This document shows, in pieces, positions 15,841 through 24,858 of a DNA stretch of 64,000 nt. The notes beneath the pieces are model-generated. The model was not told the DNA's origin, did not search any database, and was given only the letters and a program-made list of their open reading frames with translations. The stretch is from Prescottella agglutinans (GTDB lineage: Bacteria > Actinomycetota > Actinomycetes > Mycobacteriales > Mycobacteriaceae). A program made the position numbers and the translations under genes. The stretch spans positions 310,001 to 374,000 of the forward strand of contig NZ_RKLP01000005.1 in NCBI RefSeq assembly GCF_004011865.1. The letters are read 5' to 3'. Numbering within the stretch: position 1 is the first letter of the stretch; each line of letters starts with the position of its first letter.

Positions 15841-16764
15841 GTGACCGATACCGCCGCTGATCCGCGCACTGCGCCCGAGCTGGTCGACCGGCTCAACCTG
15901 TTCATGGGAGTCGGGGCGCGGGAGATCCGGCCCGGACATCTCGTGCTCGCCCAGGAAGTCGGCGACCGCTTCCACGACCACCGTGGGCGGACGATCCTCG
16001 GCTCGGTCGGTGTGCTCGCCGACGCCTGCCCGGGCGGCGCGCTCGGCAACTCGGTGCCCGCCGACGCCGGCATGGTGCTGTCGCAGATCTCCGCGACGCT
16101 GGCCGCGCCGATGCCGGCGCACGGAACGGTCGTCTCGACCGGTGACGTCGTCGACCTCGACTTCGACGCCGGCATCGGACTCGCGGCCGGTGCCATGCGC
16201 GACGGCGACGGCAACACCGTCGCGGTCCTGCAGTCGCGCGGCGTCTTCGTCACCCGTCCCCGCGCGAACGCCGACGCGGTGCTCAGCGGCGAACGCCTCC
16301 CCGTGCCCGCGCCCGAGCCGTGCGCGGCACCGGACGAACTGGCCGGACGTGCCGGCCTGGACATCGTCGACGGCATCGCGTCGGAGCGGATCGCGCGCGG
16401 CCCCCTCGCCGGGCTGCTCGACGTCCGCCTCACCGATGTCGAGCGGGGCAGCGTCACCGCGACGTTCGCGCCGCAGGACTGGATGAGCAACTACCTGGGT
16501 TCGATCCAGGGCGGCATCCTGATCACCGCGGCCGACCTGGTCAACGGCCTTGTCGCCCAGACCCTCACCGCGGTCGACCAGCAGTACCGGATCCTGGACC
16601 TGCGCATCGACTTCGTCCGCTCCCCCGCCACCGACGGCCCCGACATCCGGGCCGAGGCGGAGGTCGTCCGCGCCGGACGACGGCTGGCGCTCATCGAGTC
16701 CCGCCTCGTCGACGCGTCCGGGCAGGTGCTGATCCGCGCGGCCGCGAGCGCCCAACTGTTCTGA
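15841..16764 (+). CDS. Double-hotdog PaaI-like thioesterase (copy 2)
   Basis: A 307-residue tandem paralog of the preceding thioesterase. Shared segments include L-N-x-x-M-G-V, F-H-D-H-R-G, G-S-V-G-V-x-A-D, W-M-S-N, G-x-x-Q-G-G, and the end block V-V-R-A-G-R-R-L-A-L-I-E. It starts at a GTG with no clear ribosome site, so translation is probably coupled to the upstream gene. The pair could form a heteromer or have split substrate ranges. There is no signal peptide. It is followed by a 140 bp spacer before the M13 peptidase. Confidence 0.82.
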   Translation: MTDTAADPRTAPELVDRLNLFMGVGAREIRPGHLVLAQEVGDRFHDHRGRTILGSVGVLADACPGGALGNSVPADAGMVLSQISATLAAPMPAHGTVVSTGDVVDLDFDAGIGLAAGAMRDGDGNTVAVLQSRGVFVTRPRANADAVLSGERLPVPAPEPCAAPDELAGRAGLDIVDGIASERIARGPLAGLLDVRLTDVERGSVTATFAPQDWMSNYLGSIQGGILITAADLVNGLVAQTLTAVDQQYRILDLRIDFVRSPATDGPDIRAEAEVVRAGRRLALIESRLVDASGQVLIRAAASAQLF

Positions 16765-16904
16765 TCCGGATCCCGCGGAGGCGATTCACAGCCGACGTCC
16801 AGGGACACCGGAGCGCGCTCGACCACGATGGTCCTCGCATCGTTCGCTGCGGGGGTGTGGCCGAGGACCGGACGCCCCGGCCGAGTCGGTGTAAAGATGG
16901 AGCG

Positions 16905-18863
16905 ATGACGACTGCGCAGCATTCCGGCATCGACCTCACCCATCTCGACCCGGGCGTCCGCCCCCAGGACGACCTGTTCGTGCACGTCAACGGCAAGTGG
17001 CTGGACGAGTACGAGATCCCGGCCGACCGCGCGGTGGACGGCGCGTTCCGCACGCTGTACGACAAGGCCGAGGAGGACGTGAAGACGCTGATCCAGGAGG
17101 CGTCCGAGTCCGGTGCGGCGCACGGCACCGACGCCCAGAAGATCGGCGACCTGTACTCGAGCTTCATGGACGCCGACGCCGTCGAGGCCGCCGGGCTGTC
17201 TCCGATCGCCGAGGAACTCGCCGCCGTCGCGAACGCCACGGATCGGAGCGAGCTGGCCGGGATCGTCGGACGCCTGCAGCGCACCGGTGTCGGCGGCGCC
17301 GTCATGCAGTACGTCGACACCGACGCCAAGAACTCGGCGCGGTACCTGGTGCACTTCAGCCAGTCCGGCATCGGCCTGCCGGACGAGTCGTACTACCGCG
17401 AGGACAACTACGCCGAGGTCCGCGAGGCGTACCTCGCGCACATCCGGAAGATGTTCGAGCTGGCCGGGATCGAGTACGACGCGCAGCGCGTGTTCGACCT
17501 CGAGACGGCGATCGCCGCGGGCCACTGGGACGTCGTCAAGCGCCGCGACGCCGAGCTGAGCTACAACCTGGTGACGCTGGACGACCTGCAGTCCAGTCGC
17601 GGCGGGTTCGACTGGGCCGCTTGGATTTCCGGCCTGGAGGCCACCCCCGAGCAGCTCGCCGAGATCGTGGTGCGCCAGCCGACGTTCGTCGAGTCGTTCA
17701 CCGAGTTGTGGACGTCGCGCCCGATCGAGGACTGGAAGGCCTGGGCCACGTGGCGGATCCTGCACTCGCGGGCGCCGTACCTGACCGAGGCGATCGTCGC
17801 GGAGGACTTCGCGTTCTTCGGCAAGACCCTCAGCGGCACCCAGGAGAACCGCGAGCGGTGGAAGCGCGGCGTCTCGCTGGTGCAGGACCTGCTCGGCGAG
17901 GCCGTCGGCAAGCTGTACGTCGAGCGGCACTTCCCGCCGGAGTCCAAGGCGCGCATGCAGGTGCTGGTCGCGAACCTGCAGGAGGCGTACCGCCGCAACA
18001 TCTCCGACCTCGAGTGGATGAGCCCGGAGACCCGGCAGGCCGCCCTCGCGAAGCTCGAGAAGTTCACCCCGAAGATCGGTTACCCGGACAAGTGGCGGGA
18101 CTACTCGGCCGTCGAGATCGACCCGGCCGACCTGGTCGGCAACTACCGCAGCGGCTACGCCGCCGACCACGACCGCGACATCGCCAAGCTGGGCGGTCCG
18201 GTGGACCGCGACGAGTGGTTCATGACCCCGCAGACCGTCAACGCGTACTACAACCCGGGCATGAACGAGATCGTCTTCCCCGCAGCGATTCTGCAGCCCC
18301 CGTTCTTCGACGCGGAGGCCGACGACGCCGCAAACTACGGCGGCATCGGCGCGGTCATCGGCCACGAGATCGGCCACGGCTTCGACGACCAGGGCGCCAA
18401 GTACGACGGCGACGGCAACATGGTCGACTGGTGGACCGACGGCGACCGCACCGAGTTCGGCAAGCGGACCAAGGCGCTCATCGAGCAGTACAACGACTTC
18501 GAGCCCAAGGACCTGCCGGGACATCACGTCAACGGCGAGTTCACGATCGGTGAGAACATCGGCGACCTGGGCGGCCTGTCGATCGCGCTCGAGGCGTACC
18601 GCATCGCGACCGAGGGCACCGAGGCTCCGGTGCTCGACGAACTGACCGGCCTGCAGCGCGTGTTCTTCGGCTGGGCGCAGGTGTGGCGGACCAAGGCCCG
18701 CAAGGAAGAGGCCATCCGACGCCTCGCCGTCGACCCGCACTCGCCGCCGGAGTTCCGCTGCAACGGCGTGATCCGCAACCTGGACAGCTTCCACGACGCG
18801 TTCGGGGTCGAACCGGGCGACGCCCTGTACCTGGAGCCCGAAAAGCGCGTCAAGATCTGGTAG
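16905..18863 (+). CDS. zmp1: M13-family zinc metallopeptidase (Zmp1/PepO-like)
   Basis: A 652-residue neprilysin-type endopeptidase, close to the length of mycobacterial Zmp1. The zinc site is H487-E488-x-x-H491 (V-I-G-H-E-I-G-H-G-F-D-D) and the third ligand is the Glu of E-N-I-G-D near residue 550. N-A-Y-Y-N-P is the substrate-binding motif and the C-terminus ends in the family-like K-R-V-K-I-W. There is no signal peptide or lipobox; bacterial members are often exported without a classical signal. ATG 16905 follows AAGATGGAG. It is convergent with the AbiEi-like gene, and both share the hairpin at 18877-18916. The symbol reflects similarity to the only M13 enzyme of mycobacteria. Confidence 0.88.
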   Translation: MTTAQHSGIDLTHLDPGVRPQDDLFVHVNGKWLDEYEIPADRAVDGAFRTLYDKAEEDVKTLIQEASESGAAHGTDAQKIGDLYSSFMDADAVEAAGLSPIAEELAAVANATDRSELAGIVGRLQRTGVGGAVMQYVDTDAKNSARYLVHFSQSGIGLPDESYYREDNYAEVREAYLAHIRKMFELAGIEYDAQRVFDLETAIAAGHWDVVKRRDAELSYNLVTLDDLQSSRGGFDWAAWISGLEATPEQLAEIVVRQPTFVESFTELWTSRPIEDWKAWATWRILHSRAPYLTEAIVAEDFAFFGKTLSGTQENRERWKRGVSLVQDLLGEAVGKLYVERHFPPESKARMQVLVANLQEAYRRNISDLEWMSPETRQAALAKLEKFTPKIGYPDKWRDYSAVEIDPADLVGNYRSGYAADHDRDIAKLGGPVDRDEWFMTPQTVNAYYNPGMNEIVFPAAILQPPFFDAEADDAANYGGIGAVIGHEIGHGFDDQGAKYDGDGNMVDWWTDGDRTEFGKRTKALIEQYNDFEPKDLPGHHVNGEFTIGENIGDLGGLSIALEAYRIATEGTEAPVLDELTGLQRVFFGWAQVWRTKARKEEAIRRLAVDPHSPPEFRCNGVIRNLDSFHDAFGVEPGDALYLEPEKRVKIW

Positions 18864-18876
18864 GCGCTCCCCGCCC

Positions 18877-18916
18877 GTGCGCCTTTTTGGTAGTGGTCAC
18901 TACCAAAAAGGCGCAC
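18877..18916. terminator. 40 bp hairpin, copy A of a paired repeat
   Basis: Perfect 19 bp arms (GTGCGCCTTTTTGGTAGTG and its complement) are separated by two bases. It lies 13 bp past the M13 peptidase stop and overlaps the end of the convergent AbiEi-like gene, whose last codons read Ala-Pro-Phe-Trp-stop inside the arm. It can act as a bidirectional terminator. A second near-identical copy lies at 20000-20039. Confidence 0.8.
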
Positions 18917-19934
18917 AGGCGCGACAGCGCCCGGCGCCGTCGCGCTTCCAACCCTCCCGAGTGAGAACGGACTCGACCTCGCGGGCGACGACGCACGGCA
19001 TGCCGCCGACCTCATCCATCCCGTAGACCAGGCGCGGGCGATCGGCTAGTTCGGCGGCGTTGTCGCGTCTACGGTCCCGGAACTGGACCTCGCGCATCGA
19101 GTGCGCCCAGCGACCGTCGAGTCGCACGATCAGCGGCACACCGCATTCGGAATAATCGACATCCTCGTAAAGGGTGCGGCCATCCACTATCACCGGACCC
19201 TGGCGGTGGGCCGGCGGCAATCCGTGAGCCTGCTCGACATCGATCGCGTAGTGGTACTCGAGCACCGATTGCACACCGTCCGCGAGTAGACCGATCGCGT
19301 CCTCGAGCGCGCGACGGTAGCGACGCGGACTCCGCTCGACCATCCGTTGTCGAATGTCGGCCAACCTGATTCGTGAATTGGTGACCGTCGTTATCAACGA
19401 GACGTAGGCCAGGCGCGCCGTCGGCTCGGCCACCGCAACGTCGAGAGCGGTGTCCGCTTTCGACGTCCTCGGGTTCGACGCGTCGACGCCGATGTGCCGG
19501 TGCGCGCGAGAACGGTGCACCACGACGCCGGGGTGAAGGATCGATCCGGGCCGCAGGACGGGGTGCGCGGACGCCCGCGCCGGCAGCATCGCGGTTGCCG
19601 TCTGCGGTCGAGAGGACTTTCCGTACGGCACCGTCACGTGTACCGGCGCGCTCTCGTCGACCCGGAACATTCCCCACTCCTCGGCAGCCGTCCGATGGCT
19701 GAGCATCGCGTGATCGCCGCCGTACAGCAATGCGGCAGCGAGTGCCATCTCGCGAGTCAACGGCCCGTTCGTCACGGCGTAGACGCCGTGTAGGACGCGA
19801 CGCCACCGCCCGGTGTCCAGGAGGTGCCGGACGCGTCCGCGGCCGTAACCCAGGGCGGCGATCTGACTCTGGGTGACCATCCCACATTGGTCGTCTACGA
19901 GTCGTCGAAGGTCGGATTGCTCGATATCCGTCAT
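18900..19934 (-). CDS. Orphan AbiEi-like winged-helix / VSR-like (DUF559-type) fusion
   Basis: A 344-residue protein. The N-terminus (about 10-50) is an AbiEi-like winged helix (V-T-Q-S-Q-I-A-A-L-G-Y, then R-R-V-L-H-G-V-Y-A-V). The C-terminus resembles the very-short-patch-repair/DUF559 nuclease fold: V-D-Y-S-E-C-G-V-P-L-I-V-R-L-D-G-R-W-A-H then R-D-R-R-R-D-N. In active relatives the residue before hydrophobic-D-G is Glu; here it is Arg, so nuclease activity may be lost. No toxin partner is adjacent. The start at 19934 begins the conserved region; the stop lies within a hairpin. Two near-identical hairpins bracket it, which suggests a small insertable cassette. Confidence 0.7.
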   Translation of the reverse strand: MTDIEQSDLRRLVDDQCGMVTQSQIAALGYGRGRVRHLLDTGRWRRVLHGVYAVTNGPLTREMALAAALLYGGDHAMLSHRTAAEEWGMFRVDESAPVHVTVPYGKSSRPQTATAMLPARASAHPVLRPGSILHPGVVVHRSRAHRHIGVDASNPRTSKADTALDVAVAEPTARLAYVSLITTVTNSRIRLADIRQRMVERSPRRYRRALEDAIGLLADGVQSVLEYHYAIDVEQAHGLPPAHRQGPVIVDGRTLYEDVDYSECGVPLIVRLDGRWAHSMREVQFRDRRRDNAAELADRPRLVYGMDEVGGMPCVVAREVESVLTREGWKRDGAGRCRACAPFW

Positions 19935-19984
19935 GACCGGATCGTTCGTCGAGGCCACGACATGTTCCGGTCGGGATCGCGAAG

Positions 19985-19993
19985 TTATCCACA
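19985..19993 (+). other. Single DnaA-box-like 9-mer TTATCCACA
   Basis: A perfect match to the DnaA-box consensus lies 51 bp upstream of the AbiEi-like start codon, next to hairpin copy B. A lone box is not an origin. By chance about half a match is expected per window of this size, so it may be meaningless. Confidence 0.3.
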
Positions 19994-19999
19994 ACCCCT

Positions 20000-20039
20000 G
20001 TGCGCCTTTTTGGTAGTCCCAGCTACCAAAAAGGCGCAC
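20000..20039. terminator. 40 bp hairpin, copy B of the paired repeat
   Basis: Perfect 17 bp arms (GTGCGCCTTTTTGGTAG and its complement) flank a six-base loop. The arm sequence is identical to that of copy A at 18877-18916; only the loops differ. It lies 13 bp past the YnfA-like stop on the minus strand and probably ends that transcript. The two copies bracket the AbiEi-like gene exactly. Confidence 0.78.
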
Positions 20040-20052
20040 GGGCGCGGAGCGC

Positions 20053-20379
20053 CTATCGCGCGTACATGATGACGCCGACCCCGCACAGGCAGATGACCGC
20101 ACCGATGATGTCGTACCGGTCGGGGCGGAAGCCGTCCATCACGACCGCCCACAGCAGCGAACCCGCCACGAACACACCGCCGTAGGCGGCGAGGATGCGT
20201 CCGAAGTTGGCGTCGGGCTGCATCGTCGCGACCAGGCCGTAGACGCCGAGTGCGATCATCCCGGCACCGACCCACAGCCAGCCGCGGTGCTCGCGCACGC
20301 CCTGCCACACCAGCCAGGCGCCGCCGATCTCGAACAGCGCGGCCAGGACGAACAGCAGGATCGAGCGTGTCACGGTCAT
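20053..20379 (-). CDS. ynfA: YnfA/UPF0060-family four-helix membrane protein
   Basis: A 108-residue inner-membrane protein with four hydrophobic helices, the size and layout of the UPF0060 (YnfA) family, related to small multidrug resistance proteins. Family features are the conserved F-E-I-G-G-A-W-L motif in helix 1, [12 protein letters not shown] before helix 3, and D-G-x-x-P-D-x-Y-D-I-x-G-A before helix 4. It follows ugpC by 22 bp on the same strand and may be read through from it. A CATAAT box seven bases before the ATG could also give a separate leaderless transcript. Export function is inferred from the family. Confidence 0.88.
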   Translation of the reverse strand: MTVTRSILLFVLAALFEIGGAWLVWQGVREHRGWLWVGAGMIALGVYGLVATMQPDANFGRILAAYGGVFVAGSLLWAVVMDGFRPDRYDIIGAVICLCGVGVIMYAR

Positions 20380-20401
20380 GACACGGATTATGCGGGAGCG
20401 G

Positions 20402-21496
<1,095 letters not shown>

Positions 21497-21517
21497 GGTT
21501 TTCCTTCTGTGGTCCTG

Positions 21518-22849
21518 CTACTGGGGCAGCTTCGGGGCGATCTGTCGATCGATCGTCTGCTGCAGTTGCGACGCGACGGACGCGAACGTCGCCTTCACGT
21601 CGGCGTTCTGCAGCGCGATCTGCTCGAGCCCGGTGCCGATCACCTGGTCGCCGCCCGGAACGAAGACGCGGGCGTAGTCCTGCGAGCGGGTGTGGGCCAG
21701 CTGCTCGACGGCCGTGCGGGAGTTGGGGTTCGCATCCAGGAACGCCTTCATCGACGGCACTTCCACCGCAGACTTGCGGACCGGCATGTAGCCGACGTTC
21801 TGCGAGAAGTACGACGTGTTCTCGGCATTGGTGATGAAGTCGATGAACTTCAGCGCGTTCTTCTTGCGCTCGTCGGAGATGCGCGACGGGATCGCGAGCC
21901 CGGCACCACCCGTCGGGCAGCCCGGACGGCCGTCCGACGTCGGCAGGAACGCGGTGCCGAAGTCGAATGCCGCGGACTTCGTGATGCCGGACAGGTCTCC
22001 GGTCGACGCGATCGTCGAGGCCAGGATCCCGGCGCCGAACTCGTTCGCGATGTCGCTCGACACCGCCGCGTACTTCTTCTGGAAGACCATGTCGCGCAGG
22101 AAGTTGCCGGCCTCGATCGTCTTGGGGTCGTCGAACTTCAGCGTCCACTGGTCGGAGTACGCGCCGCCGAAGGTCCAGATCGGGCCTTCGTAGGTCCAAC
22201 CCAGGTAGTTCTTGGCGTTGCCCCAGCCGTGCGCGAGCTTGCCGTCACCGACGACGCGCTGCAGTTCGGGACCCCACTGATCGAACTCCTGCCACGTCGC
22301 GGGGCCGCGGTCGGGCAGCCCGGCCTGCGCCCAGATCTGCTTGTTGTAGTAGAAGATCGGGGTCGAGCGGGCGTACGGAAGCGCGAAGTGCTTGCCCTGG
22401 AACACGTAGTCGGCGAGCAGCGAGTCGACGTAGTCGGACGCGTTGACGCCCACCTCGCCGAAGAGCGGATCGAGCGGCTCGATCGCACCGGTCAGCGCGT
22501 AGTTGAACCACCAGACGTCGGACAGCACAACCACATCCGGCAATGCCCCACCGGAGAGCGCGGCATTGAACTTCTGCGAGACCTCCTCGTAGTTCTTGCC
22601 GCCGTCCACCAGGTCGACCTTCAGGTCGGGGTACTTCGCCTCGAAGCGCTTGATCAGTTCCCGCTCGACGTCCTGCGACTTGCCGGGATGATTGGACCAG
22701 AACGTGATCGTGTTCGAGCCACCGGAGCCGGACGCGCTCGAGGTCGACGAGCCGGAGCCCGATCCCGAACCTGCGCATGCGGTCAGCGCGGCCCCGGCCG
22801 CGAGCGCCCCGGTCAGTCCGAGGAACCCACGGCGATTGATGTGTGCCAT
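21518..22849 (-). CDS. ugpB: Substrate-binding lipoprotein UgpB
   Basis: A 443-residue extracytoplasmic binding protein that resembles M. tuberculosis UgpB along its length as I recall it, for example F-W-S-N-H-P-G, P-Y-A-R-S-T-P-x-F-Y-Y-N-K, Y-S-D-x-W-T-L and C-P-T-G-G-A-G-L-A-I-P. UgpB captures glycerophosphodiesters such as glycerophosphocholine. The N-terminus has a twin-arginine pair (N-R-R-G-F-L) and a lipobox L-T-A-C with Cys25, then a Gly/Ser linker, so it is probably a Tat-exported lipoprotein. I prefer ATG 22849 (AAAGG about 10 bases upstream) over ATG 22867, which has no ribosome site. Confidence 0.9.
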   Translation of the reverse strand: MAHINRRGFLGLTGALAAGAALTACAGSGSGSGSSTSSASGSGGSNTITFWSNHPGKSQDVERELIKRFEAKYPDLKVDLVDGGKNYEEVSQKFNAALSGGALPDVVVLSDVWWFNYALTGAIEPLDPLFGEVGVNASDYVDSLLADYVFQGKHFALPYARSTPIFYYNKQIWAQAGLPDRGPATWQEFDQWGPELQRVVGDGKLAHGWGNAKNYLGWTYEGPIWTFGGAYSDQWTLKFDDPKTIEAGNFLRDMVFQKKYAAVSSDIANEFGAGILASTIASTGDLSGITKSAAFDFGTAFLPTSDGRPGCPTGGAGLAIPSRISDERKKNALKFIDFITNAENTSYFSQNVGYMPVRKSAVEVPSMKAFLDANPNSRTAVEQLAHTRSQDYARVFVPGGDQVIGTGLEQIALQNADVKATFASVASQLQQTIDRQIAPKLPQ

Positions 22850-22882
22850 TTCGTCAGTGCCTTTCATGCATGGTTCGAAAAG

Positions 22883-23785
22883 TCAGCCCTTGACCGCACC
22901 GGAGGTGAGGCCCTTGATCATGTGTCGTTGCAGGAGAAGGAAGATCACGAGGATCGGCAGCATCGTCAGCACGGTGCCGGCCATGACCGGACCCCAGTTG
23001 GTGAGACCGTCGTTGTTCTGCAACTGGGTCAGCCCGATCGGCAGCGGCGCCACCGATGCGTCGTCGGACATCAGAAACGGCCAGAGGTACTCGTTCCACT
23101 CGTTGACGACCGTGATGATCGCGAAGGCGACCATCGTCGGCCCCGACACCGGCAGCACGACCCGCCACAGCAACCGGAAGTGCCCCGCGCCGTCCATCCG
23201 GGCGGCCTCGATGATCTCCGCCGGGATCGACAGGAAGTGGTTGCGCATCAGGAATGTCCCGAAGGCGACGCCGGCGAGGGGAATGACGATGCCCTGGAAG
23301 GTGTTTCGCCATCCCCACTCCGCGACCAGCGCATAGTTCGAGATCACCGTGATCTGGTTCGGGACCATGAGCGCCGCGATGATGGTCAGGAACACGACGT
23401 TCTTGCCGGGGAAGCGCAGGAACACCAGACCGTAGGCGCTGAGCACACCGAGCACGAACTTGATCGCCGCCAGCGCCGTCGTGATGATCACCGAGTTCCG
23501 GAGGAACGTGGTGAAGGGCACCGAGGTGACCGCCTCGGTGTAGTTCTCGGGGTGGAAGGAGCTCGGCCACCACGTGACCGGCTGGGTGTAGATGTCGGGC
23601 CGATCCTTGAAGGACGTCATGACGATCCAGTACAGCGGCAGCGCCACCATCACCAGCGCACACGCCATCGCCAGGTAGCCGAACACCTTCAGCATGCGCT
23701 CGCGTCGACGCTGCGCACGCGCGTCGGGAGGGACGATCTCGGTGGGGAGCGCCCCGACGACGGAGCGCCGTTCGACGGTCGTCAC
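22883..23785 (-). CDS. ugpE: ABC importer permease UgpE
   Basis: A 300-residue inner-membrane permease of the MalG/UgpE family with six hydrophobic segments. The cytoplasmic EAA loop that docks on the ATPase is E-A-A-R-M-D-G-A-G, near residue 195. It starts at GTG 23785, whose GTGA overlaps the ugpA stop by 4 bp, so the two permeases are translationally coupled and made in equal amounts. It is followed by ugpB after 33 bp. Together the four genes form one importer operon. Confidence 0.9.
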   Translation of the reverse strand: MTTVERRSVVGALPTEIVPPDARAQRRRERMLKVFGYLAMACALVMVALPLYWIVMTSFKDRPDIYTQPVTWWPSSFHPENYTEAVTSVPFTTFLRNSVIITTALAAIKFVLGVLSAYGLVFLRFPGKNVVFLTIIAALMVPNQITVISNYALVAEWGWRNTFQGIVIPLAGVAFGTFLMRNHFLSIPAEIIEAARMDGAGHFRLLWRVVLPVSGPTMVAFAIITVVNEWNEYLWPFLMSDDASVAPLPIGLTQLQNNDGLTNWGPVMAGTVLTMLPILVIFLLLQRHMIKGLTSGAVKG

Positions 23786-24714
23786 GCCTGCTCACCCCGA
23801 TCCATGACCCGCACCTGGTAGACGGTGACGGCGAGCAGCACCAGGAACATGATCGTGGCGACGGTCGCGCCGTAGCCGGCCCGGAAGTTGCGGAACGATT
23901 CGTTGTAGACCTGGTAGACCATCGTCGTGGTCCCGGTCCCGAGCGGGCCGCCACGCGTCATGACGTTGATGATGTCGAACACCTGCAGCGAGTTGAGCAT
24001 CACGGTGATCGAGAGGAAGAAGGTGGTGGGGCGCAACTGCGGCAACAGGACTCGACGGAAGCGGGTCCACCTGCTCGCGCCGTCGATGGCGGCCGCCTCC
24101 GACAACTCCGGGCGCAGACCCTGCAGCGCGGCCAGGTAGATGACGAAGGTGTAGCCCAGGTTCTTCCACATGTACGTGACCGTCACCATGAACAGCGCCC
24201 ACCCGGGCTCCTGGTAGAAGTCCGGGACCGAGGTGACGCCGACGCGGTGCAGCAGGTCCTGGACAAGCCCGAACCTGGGGTCGAACACGAACTGGAACGC
24301 CACACCGATCGCAGCCCCGGAGATCACGAACGGCGCGAAGATCGCCGACCGAACGAGGTTGCGCCCCACGAGCTTGCGGTCGAGCAGCAGCGCCAGACCC
24401 AGACCGAGCACCATCGATCCGACCACCGTCGCGAGGGTGAACACCACCGTGTTGGTGACGATCTGCCACGTGTCGTCGCGACTCCACCATTCCCGGTAGT
24501 TGTCGAAACCGATGAAGGTCGCCACCGGATCGGCGATGTTCCAGTCGAAGAACGAGAGCCGGATGTTGTCCACGAGCGGTCGATACGTGAACAGGGACAG
24601 CAGCACCAGGTTGGGGCCGACCAGGGCCACGAACAGCGCGTAGTCGCGCCATGGGCGGCCGCGCAGGCCGCGGACGGACTGCTGCGGGAGCGTTCTCTCC
24701 GGGCTCGATGTCAC
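23782..24714 (-). CDS. ugpA: ABC importer permease UgpA
   Basis: A 310-residue permease of the MalF/UgpA family, first gene of the operon. It has six hydrophobic segments and the EAA loop E-A-A-A-I-D-G-A-S near residue 205. It starts at GTG 24714; there is no strong ribosome site directly upstream, and a GACACT box nearby only loosely resembles a -10. In M. tuberculosis the Ugp system recycles phospholipid-derived glycerophosphocholine; the same role is inferred. The transcript must begin within the 90 bp between this gene and the terminator at 24805-24839. Confidence 0.9.
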   Translation of the reverse strand: MTSSPERTLPQQSVRGLRGRPWRDYALFVALVGPNLVLLSLFTYRPLVDNIRLSFFDWNIADPVATFIGFDNYREWWSRDDTWQIVTNTVVFTLATVVGSMVLGLGLALLLDRKLVGRNLVRSAIFAPFVISGAAIGVAFQFVFDPRFGLVQDLLHRVGVTSVPDFYQEPGWALFMVTVTYMWKNLGYTFVIYLAALQGLRPELSEAAAIDGASRWTRFRRVLLPQLRPTTFFLSITVMLNSLQVFDIINVMTRGGPLGTGTTTMVYQVYNESFRNFRAGYGATVATIMFLVLLAVTVYQVRVMDRGEQA

Positions 24715-24804
24715 GGCCGAAGTGTCGCCGGTGACTTCGAATACCGGGTGAATACACGCGACACGCGGCCTGAACGTCTCGGGTCGATGCGTCCGGATAC
24801 GAAA

Positions 24805-24839
24805 ACGGCGCTACGCGAGTCGTTCTCGCGCAGCGCCGT
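24805..24839 (-). terminator. Rho-independent terminator of the L,D-transpeptidase gene
   Basis: ACGGCGCT and CGCGAG form a two-part stem with their complements around a TCGTT loop. On the minus strand a TTTT run follows directly. It lies 20 bp past the transpeptidase stop. It is one of the few hairpins here with a proper U-tract. Confidence 0.85.
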
Positions 24840-24858
24840 GTTCTCGCCTCAGTGCAGG

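Noticed and set aside
18900-19934. Type IV toxin-antitoxin module (AbiEi/AbiEii)
   Set aside because: Only the AbiEi-like winged helix is present; no AbiEii nucleotidyltransferase gene lies on either side.
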